Shown here one piece after another: positions 44,311 through 53,706 of a DNA stretch of 64,000 nucleotides. This DNA is from Oceanicaulis sp. HTCC2633. GTDB lineage: Bacteria > Pseudomonadota > Alphaproteobacteria > Caulobacterales > Maricaulaceae. The notes beneath the pieces were generated by a model that was given only the letters and a program-made list of their open reading frames with translations, searched no databases and was not told where the DNA came from. Made by a program: the position numbers and the translations under genes. Where the stretch lies: contig NZ_CH672428.1 of assembly GCF_000152745.1 (NCBI RefSeq), positions 2,509,425-2,573,424 on the forward strand. The letters run 5' to 3'. Each line of letters opens with the position of its first letter. Positions within the stretch are counted from its first letter, which is position 1.

Positions 44311-45026
44311 GCGGCGCGCACCTTGCCCACCAGTCGGCCCTCGGACAGCTCCAGCACCGGCGCGTTCAGGCTGTTCACGAGGGTCAGGTCGTGGGTCGCC
44401 ATCAGGATCGTCGCGCCCAGCCGGTTCAGCTCGACGAACAGGCGCAGCAGGCGCCGCGCCATCTCAGGGTCCACATTGCCCGTCGGCTCGTCCGCGATCA
44501 GCAGGTCGGGCTTGGAGATCACGGCGCGGGCGATTGCGGCGCGTTGCTGCTCTCCGCCCGACAGGGTCGAGGGGAAGGCGTCCATGCGCTCGCCCAGACC
44601 GACCCAGGCCAGAAGTTCGGCCACATCCTCGGCATAGCTTGAGCGCGCCTGGCCTGCGACGCGCAGGGGCAAGGCGACATTGTCGAAGACGGTCAGATGG
44701 TCGAGCAGGCGAAAGTCCTGAAACACCACGCCAATCCGACGGCGCAGAGCCGGCAGGGCGTCACGCGGCAGAAGCGAGGCGTCCCGTCCGAACAGATTGA
44801 TCAGGCCACGGGACGGGCGCTCGGCGCGATAAATAAGTCGCAGCAGTGAAGACTTTCCCGCGCCGGACGGTCCGGTGAGGAAATGGAAACTTCCGCTTGG
44901 TAACTCAAAGCTTAGGTCGCTGAGCACTTCCGGGCCCCGACCATAGCGCATGCCCACGGAATCAAACCGCACCGCCGTTTCAAAGGCGGGCGTGTTTGGA
45001 GCCGGATCATTCGGGTGTGAGCTCAT
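44307..45026 (-). CDS. ftsE: Cell division ATP-binding protein FtsE
   Basis: The 239-aa ATPase has a Walker A motif GPSGAGKSS near residue 52, the signature LSGGEQQR near 148 and Walker B LLIADEPTGNVDPE. FtsE-typical VVFQDFRLLDHLTVFDN is present. The ATG at 45026 is where homology starts; the frame stays open upstream without similarity. It is the first gene of an ftsE-ftsX-ydcF operon, divergent from a zinc-ribbon gene. Confidence 0.94.
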   Translation of the reverse strand: MSSHPNDPAPNTPAFETAVRFDSVGMRYGRGPEVLSDLSFELPSGSFHFLTGPSGAGKSSLLRLIYRAERPSRGLINLFGRDASLLPRDALPALRRRIGVVFQDFRLLDHLTVFDNVALPLRVAGQARSSYAEDVAELLAWVGLGERMDAFPSTLSGGEQQRAAIARAVISKPDLLIADEPTGNVDPEMARRLLRLFVELNRLGATILMATHDLTLVNSLNAPVLELSEGRLVGKVRAA

Positions 45027-45094
45027 GGGTCTGGCGTACCGCAGCTTGGCGTGAATTCGAAGTCGACTATGCAGGACAAGCGAGGCGTCCGTCC

Positions 45095-46039
45095 ATGATC
45101 GTGACCTGTCCCAGCTGCGAGGCGAAGTATCGCGTGGATGCCGACGCCCTGGCCGCGCGCGGCAACAAGGTGAAGTGCGCCGCCTGTGCGCACTCCTGGG
45201 TCGTGGAGGATGAGGGGCTGACCCTGAACGAGCCGGTCGAGCCCTCTTTCGATCCGTCTCCGGCGCCGTCAGAGGCCGATCCGCAAGCTGACGCCGAACC
45301 CGCGCCATCGATTCGTGAAAAGCCCGCCGCCGCCGTGCGCGCGCGCGCCGAACAGCAACGCCTCAAACAGCGCAAGGCCGTGGAAGGCGCCGGCTGGGCC
45401 GGCGTCGCCGCCTGCCTGGCCGTGGCGCTGATCGGCGCGGTGATCTTCCGCGTCAATATCGTGCAGACCTGGCCGCGCACCGCCGGCGCCTATGCCGCTG
45501 TGGGCATGGACATCAACCCTTACGGGCTGGAAGTGGGCATGCTGACCGCCAGCTTTGAAGAGGGCGGTCTCCATGTCGAAGGCGTTCTGGAGAACATTAC
45601 GGGCGGCGATCGCCCGACCGTGCCGCTGAGCGCGCGTGTTCTGGATTCTCAGGGCGTGGTGCTGGAAAGCTGGCCGGTGGCGCTGGAATCCGCCTCTCTG
45701 CCGGGCGGCGGCGCCGAACGGTTCTACACGACGCTGGAAACCGTGCCCGAGGGCGCGGTCCGGGTCGAGGTGATCATCGCTGATACGGGCGCCGCAACGC
45801 CGGAAGCGGCTCATGGTGATCCCACGGCCGCTCACGATGACGCTGCGATGTCACATGGTGACGCTCATGCGGGGGGCGATCATTCGGGCGGACAAGCCGC
45901 GCCTGCGGCGACCGATCACGGCGACGCCGCGTCGCATGATCCTCATGACCCGGCAGATCATGGCGCCGCACAGGGTGATGACCACGGCGCGGCCGAAGAC
46001 CACGCGGCGCCCCAGCCACACGCCAGCGATCATCACTAG
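45095..46039 (+). CDS. MJ0042-type zinc-ribbon protein with DUF3426 and a His-rich tail
   Basis: The 314-aa protein begins with a zinc ribbon (Cys5, Cys8, Cys28, Cys31 in TCPSCEAKY and VKCAACAHSW). A charged linker, one transmembrane helix (about residues 102-120) and a DUF3426 domain (about 140-232, VEGVLENITG) follow. Residues 240-314 form a tail with 14 histidines and 14 aspartates in HGD, HDP and DHGAA units, which should bind divalent metals. The zinc ribbon would be cytoplasmic and the tail periplasmic. The gene is divergent from ftsE, an arrangement I recall as common in alphaproteobacteria; function unknown. Confidence 0.87.
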   Translation: MIVTCPSCEAKYRVDADALAARGNKVKCAACAHSWVVEDEGLTLNEPVEPSFDPSPAPSEADPQADAEPAPSIREKPAAAVRARAEQQRLKQRKAVEGAGWAGVAACLAVALIGAVIFRVNIVQTWPRTAGAYAAVGMDINPYGLEVGMLTASFEEGGLHVEGVLENITGGDRPTVPLSARVLDSQGVVLESWPVALESASLPGGGAERFYTTLETVPEGAVRVEVIIADTGAATPEAAHGDPTAAHDDAAMSHGDAHAGGDHSGGQAAPAATDHGDAASHDPHDPADHGAAQGDDHGAAEDHAAPQPHASDHH

Positions 46040-46042
46040 CGC

Positions 46043-48577
46043 CTAGAAGCGTTCCAGCAGCCGGTCGATATAGTCGAGCTCTTCCTGCGGGCGGCCTCGC
46101 TCCGCGGCCCGGCGACGCAATTCTTCCAGGATGTCGCGGGCGCGCTGACGTTCGCTTTCGCTGGGCAGTTGGGTGTCCTGCCCTTCCGCGGCGCCGCGGC
46201 CAAGCGGATCATTGCCCTCGCCCTCTTCACCCTGATTGAGCTCCTGCTCCAGCGCTTCAGCGGCTGATTGCGCCGCACTGCGCAGTCCCGCCAGCGCTTC
46301 GTCCTGACGCGCGAGCGCGTCCTCGCCATCCCCTTCACGCAGGGCGCGGGCGGCGTCTTCCATGGCGCGGCGGGCATCCTGCAGGGCCTGTCGGGCGTCC
46401 TCGCCGGCTTCGCTGCCGGGCATGGCGTCTTCGATGTCGCCAAGGCCGCCGGGCAGGTTTTCCTGCGGTTCCGCCAGCTCCTGCAGACCACGCCCCGAGG
46501 CGCCGTCCTGACGTTCAAAGCTTTGCGGGCCCTCAAGGGAATCGTCAGTCGAACCACCGCGCTCAGGCTCGCCGGGCGCGAGCGGGTCTGACAGCGGGTC
46601 GCGACCGGACGGGCCCTGCTGGCCCTCTTGTTGCTCTCGCTGGGCGTTGAAGGTGTCCTCCATCAGCCCGCGCTGTTCATTGATGGCGTCGCTCAGCTCC
46701 TCGAGCGCCTCGCGCATGGCCTGGGCGGCGGCGCTTTCGCCCTCTCCATCGCCATTGCCCTGCCCCAGGGTGACCTGCATGTTGCGCAGGAGTTCGGCCA
46801 GCATGGCGAGCGCCTGACGCGAGCCTTCGGTGTCGCCAAGCTCGGTGGCTTCGCGCAGGGCTTCCAGCAATTGCTCCAGCATGTCCGCAGACATGTTGCC
46901 GCCCCCGCCGCCCTCGGCGAAGCGGCCCGCTTCAGCGGCCTCGCGCATCAGAAGCTGCATGTAGCGGTCCATGGCCTGCTCGAAGGCGTCCATCAGGGCT
47001 GAGATCTCGATCTGGTCCGCGCCGCGCGCCAGGGCGTCGGCCAGCGCGCGTTCAGCGGCGGCGAGCGCGGCTTCCGCATCGGCCAGACTGCCCAGCTCGG
47101 CGCGCAGGGCGATGTCCCACAGATCGCCCTCCATATGATCAAGCTCATCAAGCTCGCGCGCCCGACGCACCTCCATCAGGGCGGTGCGCAAGCCCATCCA
47201 GACAATCGCATCGTCGAAATAGGAGGAGGGCGCATCACTGACGGCGTTGAGCGCCATGGCGAGGCGACGTATTTCGTCAGGAGCGCGTTCCAGACGGCGC
47301 TGGGGCTGATCATCCAGATAGGGCCGCTCGCGCGGCGGGCCGTCGGGCATGGCGGCGTAGCTGTCATCGACCTGGAGGAAACGACGGCGTTCGCTGGCGA
47401 CCGACCGGGCCAGAGGATCGAGAAACACCCGTTGGGGCAGGGTGATCGTCATCTCCCCGCTTTGCCCGCGCTGGCCGGCGCCATCGACGCCTGCAAGCCG
47501 GATCACCACGCGCTCGCCGGCGAGCGGGCTGCGCGACAGGTCGATTTCGGCGAGATCCAGACCGCCTTCAGACGGGCGGATCTGACCGGGTGTGATCTCC
47601 TGGCTCTGAAAGACGGCGGCCGGCTGGCTCTCATCCGCCGGGGCCCGGGCGTATTCCAGCCAGATCGTCTTGAGCCCGTAATCATCCTCGGCGACAAATT
47701 CGAGCTTCAACCGGCCCTGCGCATCGCCCTCGGGTTCGGCTGCAAAGGTCAGATGCGGCGGCGTATCCTCAATCAGGGTGAAGTCCACGCTTTCACGCAG
47801 GCGGCCCGCCCGCAGGCTGATCACGCCATCTGACTGGGGCGTGATGCGCGCCAGTTGCACGCCCTCGGACAGGGTTTCGGTCTCGAACGGCGCGCCGGAT
47901 ATGCTGGGCGCGCGATTGAGACCGGCGATGCGGGCGAAAAGCGTCGAGCCCTCCGGGATTTCAGCAGTGCGGCGATCGCGCAGGAACAAAGCGGGGCGAC
48001 CGGTGTAGTCAGGCGCCTCAACCCAGAGATCAACGCGGGCATCCTGACCGCCGCCCGCCAGAAGCCGTGGTGCGAAGGCGTCCCCCAGACGCGGGCCGGC
48101 CAGATCACCTGCCAGGAAGCCGCCGGTCAGCAGGACGATGACGAAGCTGACGCGCAGGCCATAGGGATCAAGCCGACCCCAGGCCGCTCTGGGGCGGCGC
48201 GCTCTTGCGGTTGCAAGTCGCGCCTTCATGCGCTCGATATGGGCGGACCAGAGCTGCGGATCGCCAGACGCCGGGGCATCGCGCAGCGCCTCGAACGGAC
48301 GATCTTTCAGACCGCTATCGTCTTCCACACGGCGTTCGATCTCGGTCCGGTCCGGAACCGTGAACAAGGGCAGTTTCCAGCGGATCCAGGCCGCGGCTGC
48401 GCCCAGCGTCATCGCCAGCGCGATCAGCCGCCAGGGGTCGCCCAGACGTTCGAATGCGCCAAACAGGGCAAGCGCCAGATAGGCGCCCAGCAGCGCCGCC
48501 GGGCCGATCAGCACCGGAGCCGCGCGCTCCCACAGGAGCGCAATGCGTGCGCGAAGGAAGGCGTGCGAGCGTTGCAT
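46043..48577 (-). CDS. DUF4175 (TIGR02302-type) large membrane protein
   Basis: The 844-aa protein has two N-terminal membrane helices (about residues 22-45 and 50-68) and a third near 143-163. A large periplasmic part follows. The last 300 residues are low-complexity, rich in Gln, Glu, Ala, Gly and Met (for example EQQEGQQGPSGRDPLSDPL), ending in helical REELDYIDRLLERF. The family is widespread in alphaproteobacteria and uncharacterised. It converges on the zinc-ribbon gene and follows lptM and argH on the same strand, where lysA is usually found between. Confidence 0.88.
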   Translation of the reverse strand: MQRSHAFLRARIALLWERAAPVLIGPAALLGAYLALALFGAFERLGDPWRLIALAMTLGAAAAWIRWKLPLFTVPDRTEIERRVEDDSGLKDRPFEALRDAPASGDPQLWSAHIERMKARLATARARRPRAAWGRLDPYGLRVSFVIVLLTGGFLAGDLAGPRLGDAFAPRLLAGGGQDARVDLWVEAPDYTGRPALFLRDRRTAEIPEGSTLFARIAGLNRAPSISGAPFETETLSEGVQLARITPQSDGVISLRAGRLRESVDFTLIEDTPPHLTFAAEPEGDAQGRLKLEFVAEDDYGLKTIWLEYARAPADESQPAAVFQSQEITPGQIRPSEGGLDLAEIDLSRSPLAGERVVIRLAGVDGAGQRGQSGEMTITLPQRVFLDPLARSVASERRRFLQVDDSYAAMPDGPPRERPYLDDQPQRRLERAPDEIRRLAMALNAVSDAPSSYFDDAIVWMGLRTALMEVRRARELDELDHMEGDLWDIALRAELGSLADAEAALAAAERALADALARGADQIEISALMDAFEQAMDRYMQLLMREAAEAGRFAEGGGGGNMSADMLEQLLEALREATELGDTEGSRQALAMLAELLRNMQVTLGQGNGDGEGESAAAQAMREALEELSDAINEQRGLMEDTFNAQREQQEGQQGPSGRDPLSDPLAPGEPERGGSTDDSLEGPQSFERQDGASGRGLQELAEPQENLPGGLGDIEDAMPGSEAGEDARQALQDARRAMEDAARALREGDGEDALARQDEALAGLRSAAQSAAEALEQELNQGEEGEGNDPLGRGAAEGQDTQLPSESERQRARDILEELRRRAAERGRPQEELDYIDRLLERF

Positions 48578-48624
48578 GACTGGAAGGCTATACGCTCAGG
48601 ACCGGCTTTGCACGGGGGAAAGCC

Positions 48625-48822
48625 CTAGCGGGTTTCACCGTTTGCAGTGGCCTCGGCTTGCGCCTCGGCGGGGGCGTCCTCGGTCTCATAGGCGCGCTCC
48701 TCATCGGTGCGCTCGTCCGGTCCCCAGAAGGGCGGGGGACGTTCGAGATCACCGCGAATGCCGCAGCCCGACAACACCATCGCCGCCGCGAATCCCAGAA
48801 AGGCGAGGGTCAGTTTCTTCAT
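48625..48822 (-). CDS. lptM: LptM-like small lipoprotein
   Basis: The 65-aa precursor has a lipoprotein signal with the lipobox LSGC (Cys20), followed at once by [15 protein letters not shown], matching the LptM family (C-G-x-x-G-x-L-x-x-P-P). LptM assists oxidation and assembly of the LPS translocon LptD/E in E. coli. The rest is acidic and alanine rich. The ATG overlaps the stop of argH, and argH-lptM neighbours are common. Confidence 0.87.
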   Translation of the reverse strand: MKKLTLAFLGFAAAMVLSGCGIRGDLERPPPFWGPDERTDEERAYETEDAPAEAQAEATANGETR

Positions 48823-50273
48823 GCCGTCTCTCCATCGGCGTCTGCGTCAAACAGCTCCGCCTCAAACTCGAAATGCTCTTTCCAGGCCTGCACCTGTTCG
48901 CGGACGCGCACCGGTGCGGTGCCGCCATAGCTGGTGCGGCTCTCCATGGAGGCACGCGCGGAGAGCACCGTAAAGACCCGGTCGTCGATGCGCGGCTCGA
49001 TGGCCTGATACTCGGCGAGCGGCAGGTCTTTCAGCGGCACGCCCCTGGCTTCGGCGGCCTTCACGGCGGAGCCTGACACATGGTGGGCGTCACGGAAGGG
49101 CATGTTCAGCTCGCGCACCAGCCAGTCCGCGAGGTCGGTGGCGTCGGAATAGGATTCCCCCGCCGCCGCTTCAAGCGTGTCCCGGTTGAAGCTGAGATCG
49201 GACGCCATGCCGGTCATCGCCGCGACCGCGAGCGCCAGGTCATCAAAGGCGTCGAAGACCATCTGCTTGTCTTCCTGCATGTCCTTGGAATAGGCGAGCG
49301 GCAGGCCCTTGCAGACAATGATCAGCCCCTGCAGCGCGCCGGAAATGCGGCCCGGCTTGGCGCGCACCAGCTCGGCGGCGTCGGGATTGCGCTTTTGCGG
49401 CATGATCGAGCTGCCCGTGGAGAAGGCGTCGGTCAGCTGGGCGAAGCGGAAGCGACCCGAAGTCCACAGGACGATCTCTTCTGCGAAACGCGACAGGTTC
49501 ACCGCCGTAATCGCCGCCGCCGCCAGCGCTTCCAGCGCGAAGTCGCGCGAGGACACCGCGTCGAGCGAGTTCGCCATGGGCACGTCAAAGCCAAGGGCGT
49601 CCGCCGTCATTGAACGGTCGATCGGGAAGGCGGTGCCAGCTAGCGCGGCCGCGCCCAGAGGGCATTCATTCAGGCGGTCGCGCGCATCCAGCAGGCGGCC
49701 CCGGTCGCGCTCGGCGGCCTCGACCCAGCACAGAAGATGGTGGCCCAGCGAAATGGGCTGGGCGGTCTGAAGATGGGTGAAGCCCGGCATCACCCAGTCG
49801 GCATGGGCCTCGGCCTGTTTGACCAGCGCTTCCTGGTAGGCGCGCAGGCCCTTCGCCGCGTCATCCAGAGCGCCGCGCAGCCAGAGGCGGAAGTCCGTCA
49901 CGACCTGGTCATTGCGTGAGCGGGCGGTGTGCAGGCGGCCGGCAGGGGCGCCGATCTTGTCCTTCAGCGCCGCCTCGATATTCATGTGCACGTCTTCAAG
50001 CTCGGGCTTCCACTCAAACTGGCCTGCGAGAATGTCATCGCGGATCGCGACAAGGCCCGAGGTGATCGCCTGCTCGTCCTCGCTTGAAATCACACCGCAG
50101 GCGGCCAACATCCGCGCATGGGCGAGGGAGCCGGCGATATCCTGTTCAAAAAGTCGTTGATCCACGCCCACGGACGCATTGATGGCTTGCATCACGGCGG
50201 AAGGTCCGGCGTTAAATCGGCCGCCCCAGATTCCGCTGGCCTGAGCGTTTTGGGGTTTTACATCTTCGGTCAT
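48819..50273 (-). CDS. argH: Argininosuccinate lyase
   Basis: The enzyme cleaves argininosuccinate to arginine and fumarate, the last step of arginine synthesis. The 484-aa protein carries [13 protein letters not shown] at the N terminus, [21 protein letters not shown] with the catalytic His, and the family signature [12 protein letters not shown] with the catalytic Ser near residue 290. The ATG at 50273 is chosen because similarity starts right after it. It is divergent from tlpA and overlaps lptM by four bases. Confidence 0.96.
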   Translation of the reverse strand: MTEDVKPQNAQASGIWGGRFNAGPSAVMQAINASVGVDQRLFEQDIAGSLAHARMLAACGVISSEDEQAITSGLVAIRDDILAGQFEWKPELEDVHMNIEAALKDKIGAPAGRLHTARSRNDQVVTDFRLWLRGALDDAAKGLRAYQEALVKQAEAHADWVMPGFTHLQTAQPISLGHHLLCWVEAAERDRGRLLDARDRLNECPLGAAALAGTAFPIDRSMTADALGFDVPMANSLDAVSSRDFALEALAAAAITAVNLSRFAEEIVLWTSGRFRFAQLTDAFSTGSSIMPQKRNPDAAELVRAKPGRISGALQGLIIVCKGLPLAYSKDMQEDKQMVFDAFDDLALAVAAMTGMASDLSFNRDTLEAAAGESYSDATDLADWLVRELNMPFRDAHHVSGSAVKAAEARGVPLKDLPLAEYQAIEPRIDDRVFTVLSARASMESRTSYGGTAPVRVREQVQAWKEHFEFEAELFDADADGETA

Positions 50274-50328
50274 GGGCGATGCGTCCTTGGGCGGGGTTCG
50301 CGAACGAACCGGTAGGAAAGAGGTCGAA

Positions 50329-50922
50329 ATGAAAACGCCGACATTGAAAACGGGCATTATCGCGGTCGGCGGCATTGGCGCTTTGGCCATCCTATACGTC
50401 ATTTTCAGTTCGTTTGTCAGTTCCACCCATGGCCCGCTCGACAGTTACGCCGTGGGGACAATGGCGAAATTCCGAACGGTCCCCGAGGCGCCGGACCAGC
50501 CGCAGAACACTCTTGTCACCGAAACGGGCGAGGAGCTGACGCTTGCGGACATGCGCGGCAAGATCGTGCTGGTGAATTTCTGGGCGACCTGGTGCGCGCC
50601 CTGCGTTGTGGAGATGCCGTATCTGGACGCGCTCCAGGGCCGGTATGGTTCGGACGCGTTCGAGGTCGTCACCATTTCCATGGATCGCCGGATCGAGGAG
50701 CCGCTCGCCTTTTTCGAAGAGTACGAGCTCGAGAACCTGAACTTCTATTTCGACCCCGGAATGAGCATCGCCTTTGGCGTGATGGGCAGCGCCAATCGCG
50801 GCCTGCCGCTGACCATCCTCTATGACCGCAATGGTCAGGAGATCGGGCGTCTGGCGGGCGAAGCGGAATGGGACAGCCCGGAAGCCCATGCGCTAATCGA
50901 AGCCGCGCTGGAGCGGTATTAA
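50329..50922 (+). CDS. tlpA: TlpA-like membrane-anchored thioredoxin
   Basis: The 197-aa protein has an N-terminal membrane helix (about residues 9-30) and a TlpA/ResA-type domain outside. The active site is WCAPC (Cys89, Cys92), followed by [13 protein letters not shown] and a cis-proline loop [15 protein letters not shown]. Such proteins reduce apocytochrome c or copper-site thiols. It is divergent from argH, an order I recall in Caulobacter relatives. Ribosome site AGAGGT precedes the ATG. Confidence 0.9.
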   Translation: MKTPTLKTGIIAVGGIGALAILYVIFSSFVSSTHGPLDSYAVGTMAKFRTVPEAPDQPQNTLVTETGEELTLADMRGKIVLVNFWATWCAPCVVEMPYLDALQGRYGSDAFEVVTISMDRRIEEPLAFFEEYELENLNFYFDPGMSIAFGVMGSANRGLPLTILYDRNGQEIGRLAGEAEWDSPEAHALIEAALERY

Positions 50923-50991
50923 CGCGCCTTCACTTGCCTTTAAGACCGGGAGCGGTCCCAATCAGGCTTTCAGTCTGGGGAGGACGCTGTC

Positions 50992-51492
50992 ATGAAACAT
51001 CTGATGATCTTTGGCGCGGGCTTGGCCGCATTGGGGCTTTCCGCGCCAGCCCTGGCGCAGGAAACGCCGGGCGAAGCCGTCGAGGCGCTCTATGACGTCA
51101 TCTCGGGCCCGGTCGGCGAGGTGCGCGATTGGGACCGCTTCCGGGCGATGTTCCTTGAAGGCGCGCAGATGACGGTGCTGGCGCCGCAGCCCGATGGCGA
51201 GGACCGCGTCGTGACCCTCACTATCGAGGATTATGTCAGCCGCAATGCCGAGCGCCTGTCCGAAATGGGCTTCACCGAAGCCGAGACCCGGCGTCAGACC
51301 CATGTCTATGGCGGGCTCGCCACGGTCCTGAGCGCCTATGAAGCGACGCGCGCGGATACCGGCGAGACCTTCGCCGCGGGGGTCAACACCATCGTGCTGG
51401 CGCGGCAGGAGGGCGTGTGGAAAGTCGCCAGCCTCGCCTGGCGGTCGGAGACCGGGGACTGGCCGGTCGAGCGAGCGTTCGAGACTCAATGA
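50992..51492 (+). CDS. Secreted NTF2-like (SnoaL/DUF4440-type) protein
   Basis: The 166-aa product has a signal peptide (residues 1-22, cut after ALA). The remainder fits the NTF2-like fold: a helix WDRFRAMFLEGAQMTVLAP, a beta sheet with YGGLATVLSAYEATR and NTIVLARQEGVWKVASLAWR. Function cannot be assigned. The stop overlaps the next gene's ATG, so the two are translated together. Confidence 0.72.
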   Translation: MKHLMIFGAGLAALGLSAPALAQETPGEAVEALYDVISGPVGEVRDWDRFRAMFLEGAQMTVLAPQPDGEDRVVTLTIEDYVSRNAERLSEMGFTEAETRRQTHVYGGLATVLSAYEATRADTGETFAAGVNTIVLARQEGVWKVASLAWRSETGDWPVERAFETQ

Positions 51493-52061
51493 TGCACGCC
51501 CAAGATGTTGAGGCGGCTGAGGCTTTGTTTGAGCAGACCCAGAAGCAGTTTGGCGTTCTGGCCACACTTGGTTCCGCTTTGAACCTCGGCGCTCTGGCCG
51601 GCTTCAATCCCAGAACGCGAAGCCATCGCGTCAAGACGATGAGGCGCTCTGATCGCGCCATAAGGCTTGAGACGGGTCTTGCTGGCCTGGGGGCGGCCGG
51701 GCTGTCCTATTTCACGGGCCTGGCCGTTGTGAGCAAGGAGCAGGCCGAGGCCGCGTTCCGCTATACCGCAATCGTCAATTTCACCGCTCCCATTACGGTT
51801 CTCGTGATCTTCAACCAGATCCTCGAGGGCGGGATCATGGGCGCACTCGGGAGCGGTTCAGACCTCGAGGGCTGGGTGCTCAGCCTTCTGGCCGCCGCCT
51901 TTGTGGTGACCATGGTCGGGGTGGTGTCCTACGCCTATATCGGCGCTCAGATGGCGCGTGACGTCCTGCATCTGGCCCAGCTGGAGCAGGCGCGGCGCGG
52001 GAGTTTCAGTCCGGCTGGGCCAGAGGCGGAAGACGGAATGGTGGAGCCGCCCGATCTCTAG
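51489..52061 (+). CDS. Membrane protein of unknown function
   Basis: The 190-aa product has an amphipathic N terminus (VEAAEALFEQTQKQFGVLATLGSAL), a basic segment (RTRSHRVKTMRRSDR), and three transmembrane helices near residues 62-82, 96-115 and 132-155. No family is recognised. It starts within the stop of the NTF2-like gene (ATGA). Its TAG stop overlaps the stop of the convergent XRE gene. Confidence 0.7.
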   Translation: MMHAQDVEAAEALFEQTQKQFGVLATLGSALNLGALAGFNPRTRSHRVKTMRRSDRAIRLETGLAGLGAAGLSYFTGLAVVSKEQAEAAFRYTAIVNFTAPITVLVIFNQILEGGIMGALGSGSDLEGWVLSLLAAAFVVTMVGVVSYAYIGAQMARDVLHLAQLEQARRGSFSPAGPEAEDGMVEPPDL

Positions 52062-52297
52062 TCTTCGGGCGCGCGCTCAGACTCTTCAGACGGGCCGGGC
52101 ACGTAATCAAGAATGTCGCCGGGTTTGCAGTCGAGATACTCGCACATCATCTCGAGATTCTTGAAGCGGATGCCCTTGAGCTTGCCGGACTTGAACAGGG
52201 ACAGGCTGGTCTCGGTCAGGCCCAGATATTTGGCGAGGTCCTTGGACTTGACCTTCCGCTTGGCCAGCATGACGTCGAGATTGATCACTAGGGGCAT
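52058..52297 (-). CDS. XRE-family small regulator (YozG-like)
   Basis: The 79-aa protein is a Cro/CI-type helix-turn-helix: INLDVMLAKRKVKSKDLAKYLGLTETSLSLFKSGKLKGIRF in part, then LEMMCEYLDCKPGDILDY. The YozG-like subgroup is typically encoded next to a DUF2975 membrane protein, as here (six bases downstream of it). Such pairs may form an autoregulated membrane-linked unit. The likely operator is the TTTAAA pair upstream of the DUF2975 gene. Confidence 0.9.
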   Translation of the reverse strand: MPLVINLDVMLAKRKVKSKDLAKYLGLTETSLSLFKSGKLKGIRFKNLEMMCEYLDCKPGDILDYVPGPSEESERAPED

Positions 52298-52303
52298 GGG
52301 GTC

Positions 52304-52813
52304 TCACAAGAACTGGCGGTTTTCTTCGATCTCGGCCTGCGCAATGTCGAGCGCCCGGGACACCAGATAGATGATCAGGCTGATCACGATGGTGCTCAGA
52401 TCCCGAAAGTCGAGCACCAGAGAGAGGGCTGGCAGACCGTTTGCCCGCATGACCGCGATCGTCTCGATCAGGCTGTCGCCCATAAATCCCGCCAGGGTGG
52501 CGATGACCAGAAGGACGGACAGTCGACGCAGGTCCTGCGCGCTCTGACGCCAGTTCTCGCCAATCGTCTCGAGCCGTTTGACGGTCAGATATCCCTGAAA
52601 GAGCGCGGCGACGAACAGCCCTCCGCTGGAGAGCGCGATCACATAGCCCAGAAGCCCTGCAGAGGAGGGCGCGCCCGGACCGCGTTCATCGAAGGTGATG
52701 AAGGGGATGTGCAGGCCCAGTCCGGCTTGCGCCAGGAGGCCGACAAGGCCCGCGACAGACAGACCGATCCAGAGCAATACGCCATAGCGGATCAAGAGGT
52801 AGGTATTTTTCAT
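52304..52813 (-). CDS. DUF2975 membrane protein
   Basis: The 169-aa protein has four transmembrane helices (about residues 7-30, 58-80, 98-120 and 132-152) and ends in the family motif EIEENRQFL. DUF2975 is nearly always paired with a YozG-like regulator, and the partner follows here. The ATG at 52813 is preferred to a TTG three codons upstream because of spacing to GGAAG. Function unknown. Confidence 0.88.
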   Translation of the reverse strand: MKNTYLLIRYGVLLWIGLSVAGLVGLLAQAGLGLHIPFITFDERGPGAPSSAGLLGYVIALSSGGLFVAALFQGYLTVKRLETIGENWRQSAQDLRRLSVLLVIATLAGFMGDSLIETIAVMRANGLPALSLVLDFRDLSTIVISLIIYLVSRALDIAQAEIEENRQFL

Positions 52814-52828
52814 CCTATCCAACTTCCA

Positions 52829-52857
52829 TTGACATAAATTTAAATGCGATTTAAAGA
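52829..52857 (+). promoter_or_regulatory. Promoter for the CPBP gene overlapping two TTTAAA palindromes
   Basis: TTGACA (52829-52834) and TAAAGA (52852-52857) are separated by 17 bases, a good sigma-70-type promoter pointing to the CPBP protease gene. Two TTTAAA units at 52839-52844 and 52850-52855 lie 11 bp apart, one helical turn, within it. This AT-rich patch also lies upstream of DUF2975 and is a candidate XRE operator. Confidence 0.55.
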
Positions 52858-52932
52858 AATCGCTATCCGGCGAAAAGATGCGAGAAAACTCGCACAGCCG
52901 GTTGGTTGTGTCGAACAGAAAAGAGATCAGAG

Positions 52933-53634
52933 ATGAACGGTCATCCCCGGCTGCTTGAAGCGGCCCTGAGCCTTGTCGCCGTGATCGGCGGATATTTCCT
53001 CCTGGGCTACGGCCTCAAGTTCAGCCTCGAGCAGGTCACGATCGGCGGATACGCCTTGTCCTGGAGCGTCTGGGCCTCGCTCCTGCTATCCATCGCTGTC
53101 ATCGCCTATACGCGGTTTCGCGGGCGGCCCCTGTCCAGCCTAGGCGTATCGCGTCCGCGTTCGGTTCTGAAAGCGATCGTGACGGGCGTTCTTGGCGCCG
53201 TCCTGATTTTTGCGGGGGTGATGCTGTCCATTTCTCTGCTGGCGTCTGCGGGTCTGATAACCCCGCCTGACGCTGAACCTGTCATGCTGGTCGAGGGGCC
53301 GGACCTGGCCCTGAGTCTGACGCTGTCCATCGCCGTGATGTGGATCAACGCGGCCTTTGGCGAGGAATTGCTGTTTCGCGGTTTTCTGATGAACAGCCTG
53401 ATGCGGGCTCTGGGCGACACCCGTCTTGCCGGGTTCGTCTCCGCTGCGGGGATCGCGCTCGCCTTTGGCGCCATGCACATCCCGTCTCAGGGGCTGTACG
53501 GACTCGCGGTGACCGGCGTAGTCGGTTTCCTGATGGGATTGCTGTTTCTCTTCGGGAAGAGAAATCTGATGCCGGTTGTCATCGCGCATGGCGTCATCAA
53601 CACGACAAGCATGATCATGCTGGCGACCGCCTAG
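52933..53634 (+). CDS. CPBP family intramembrane metalloprotease
   Basis: The 233-aa protein has about seven membrane helices. The CPBP motifs are clear: EELLFRG at 144-150 (two Glu and Arg149), FGAMH with His182, and HGVIN with His219 and Asn223. Members process prenylated proteins or protect against bacteriocins; the substrate here is unknown. The start at 52933 follows an AGAG ribosome site. It lies divergently from the XRE/DUF2975 pair with a shared AT-rich control region, and ends in a terminator. Confidence 0.9.
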   Translation: MNGHPRLLEAALSLVAVIGGYFLLGYGLKFSLEQVTIGGYALSWSVWASLLLSIAVIAYTRFRGRPLSSLGVSRPRSVLKAIVTGVLGAVLIFAGVMLSISLLASAGLITPPDAEPVMLVEGPDLALSLTLSIAVMWINAAFGEELLFRGFLMNSLMRALGDTRLAGFVSAAGIALAFGAMHIPSQGLYGLAVTGVVGFLMGLLFLFGKRNLMPVVIAHGVINTTSMIMLATA

Positions 53635-53651
53635 GCGCAGCTTGGGAACAC

Positions 53652-53685
53652 AAAAAACCCCGGAAGCACGGCTTCCGGGGTTTTT
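53652..53685. terminator. Bidirectional intrinsic terminator
   Basis: An AAAAAACCCCGGAAGC stem pairs with GCTTCCGGGGTTTTT around ACG, between the convergent CPBP and etfA genes. Confidence 0.92.
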
Positions 53686-53706
53686 CTTGGGTCTGTCGGA
53701 AGCGGC

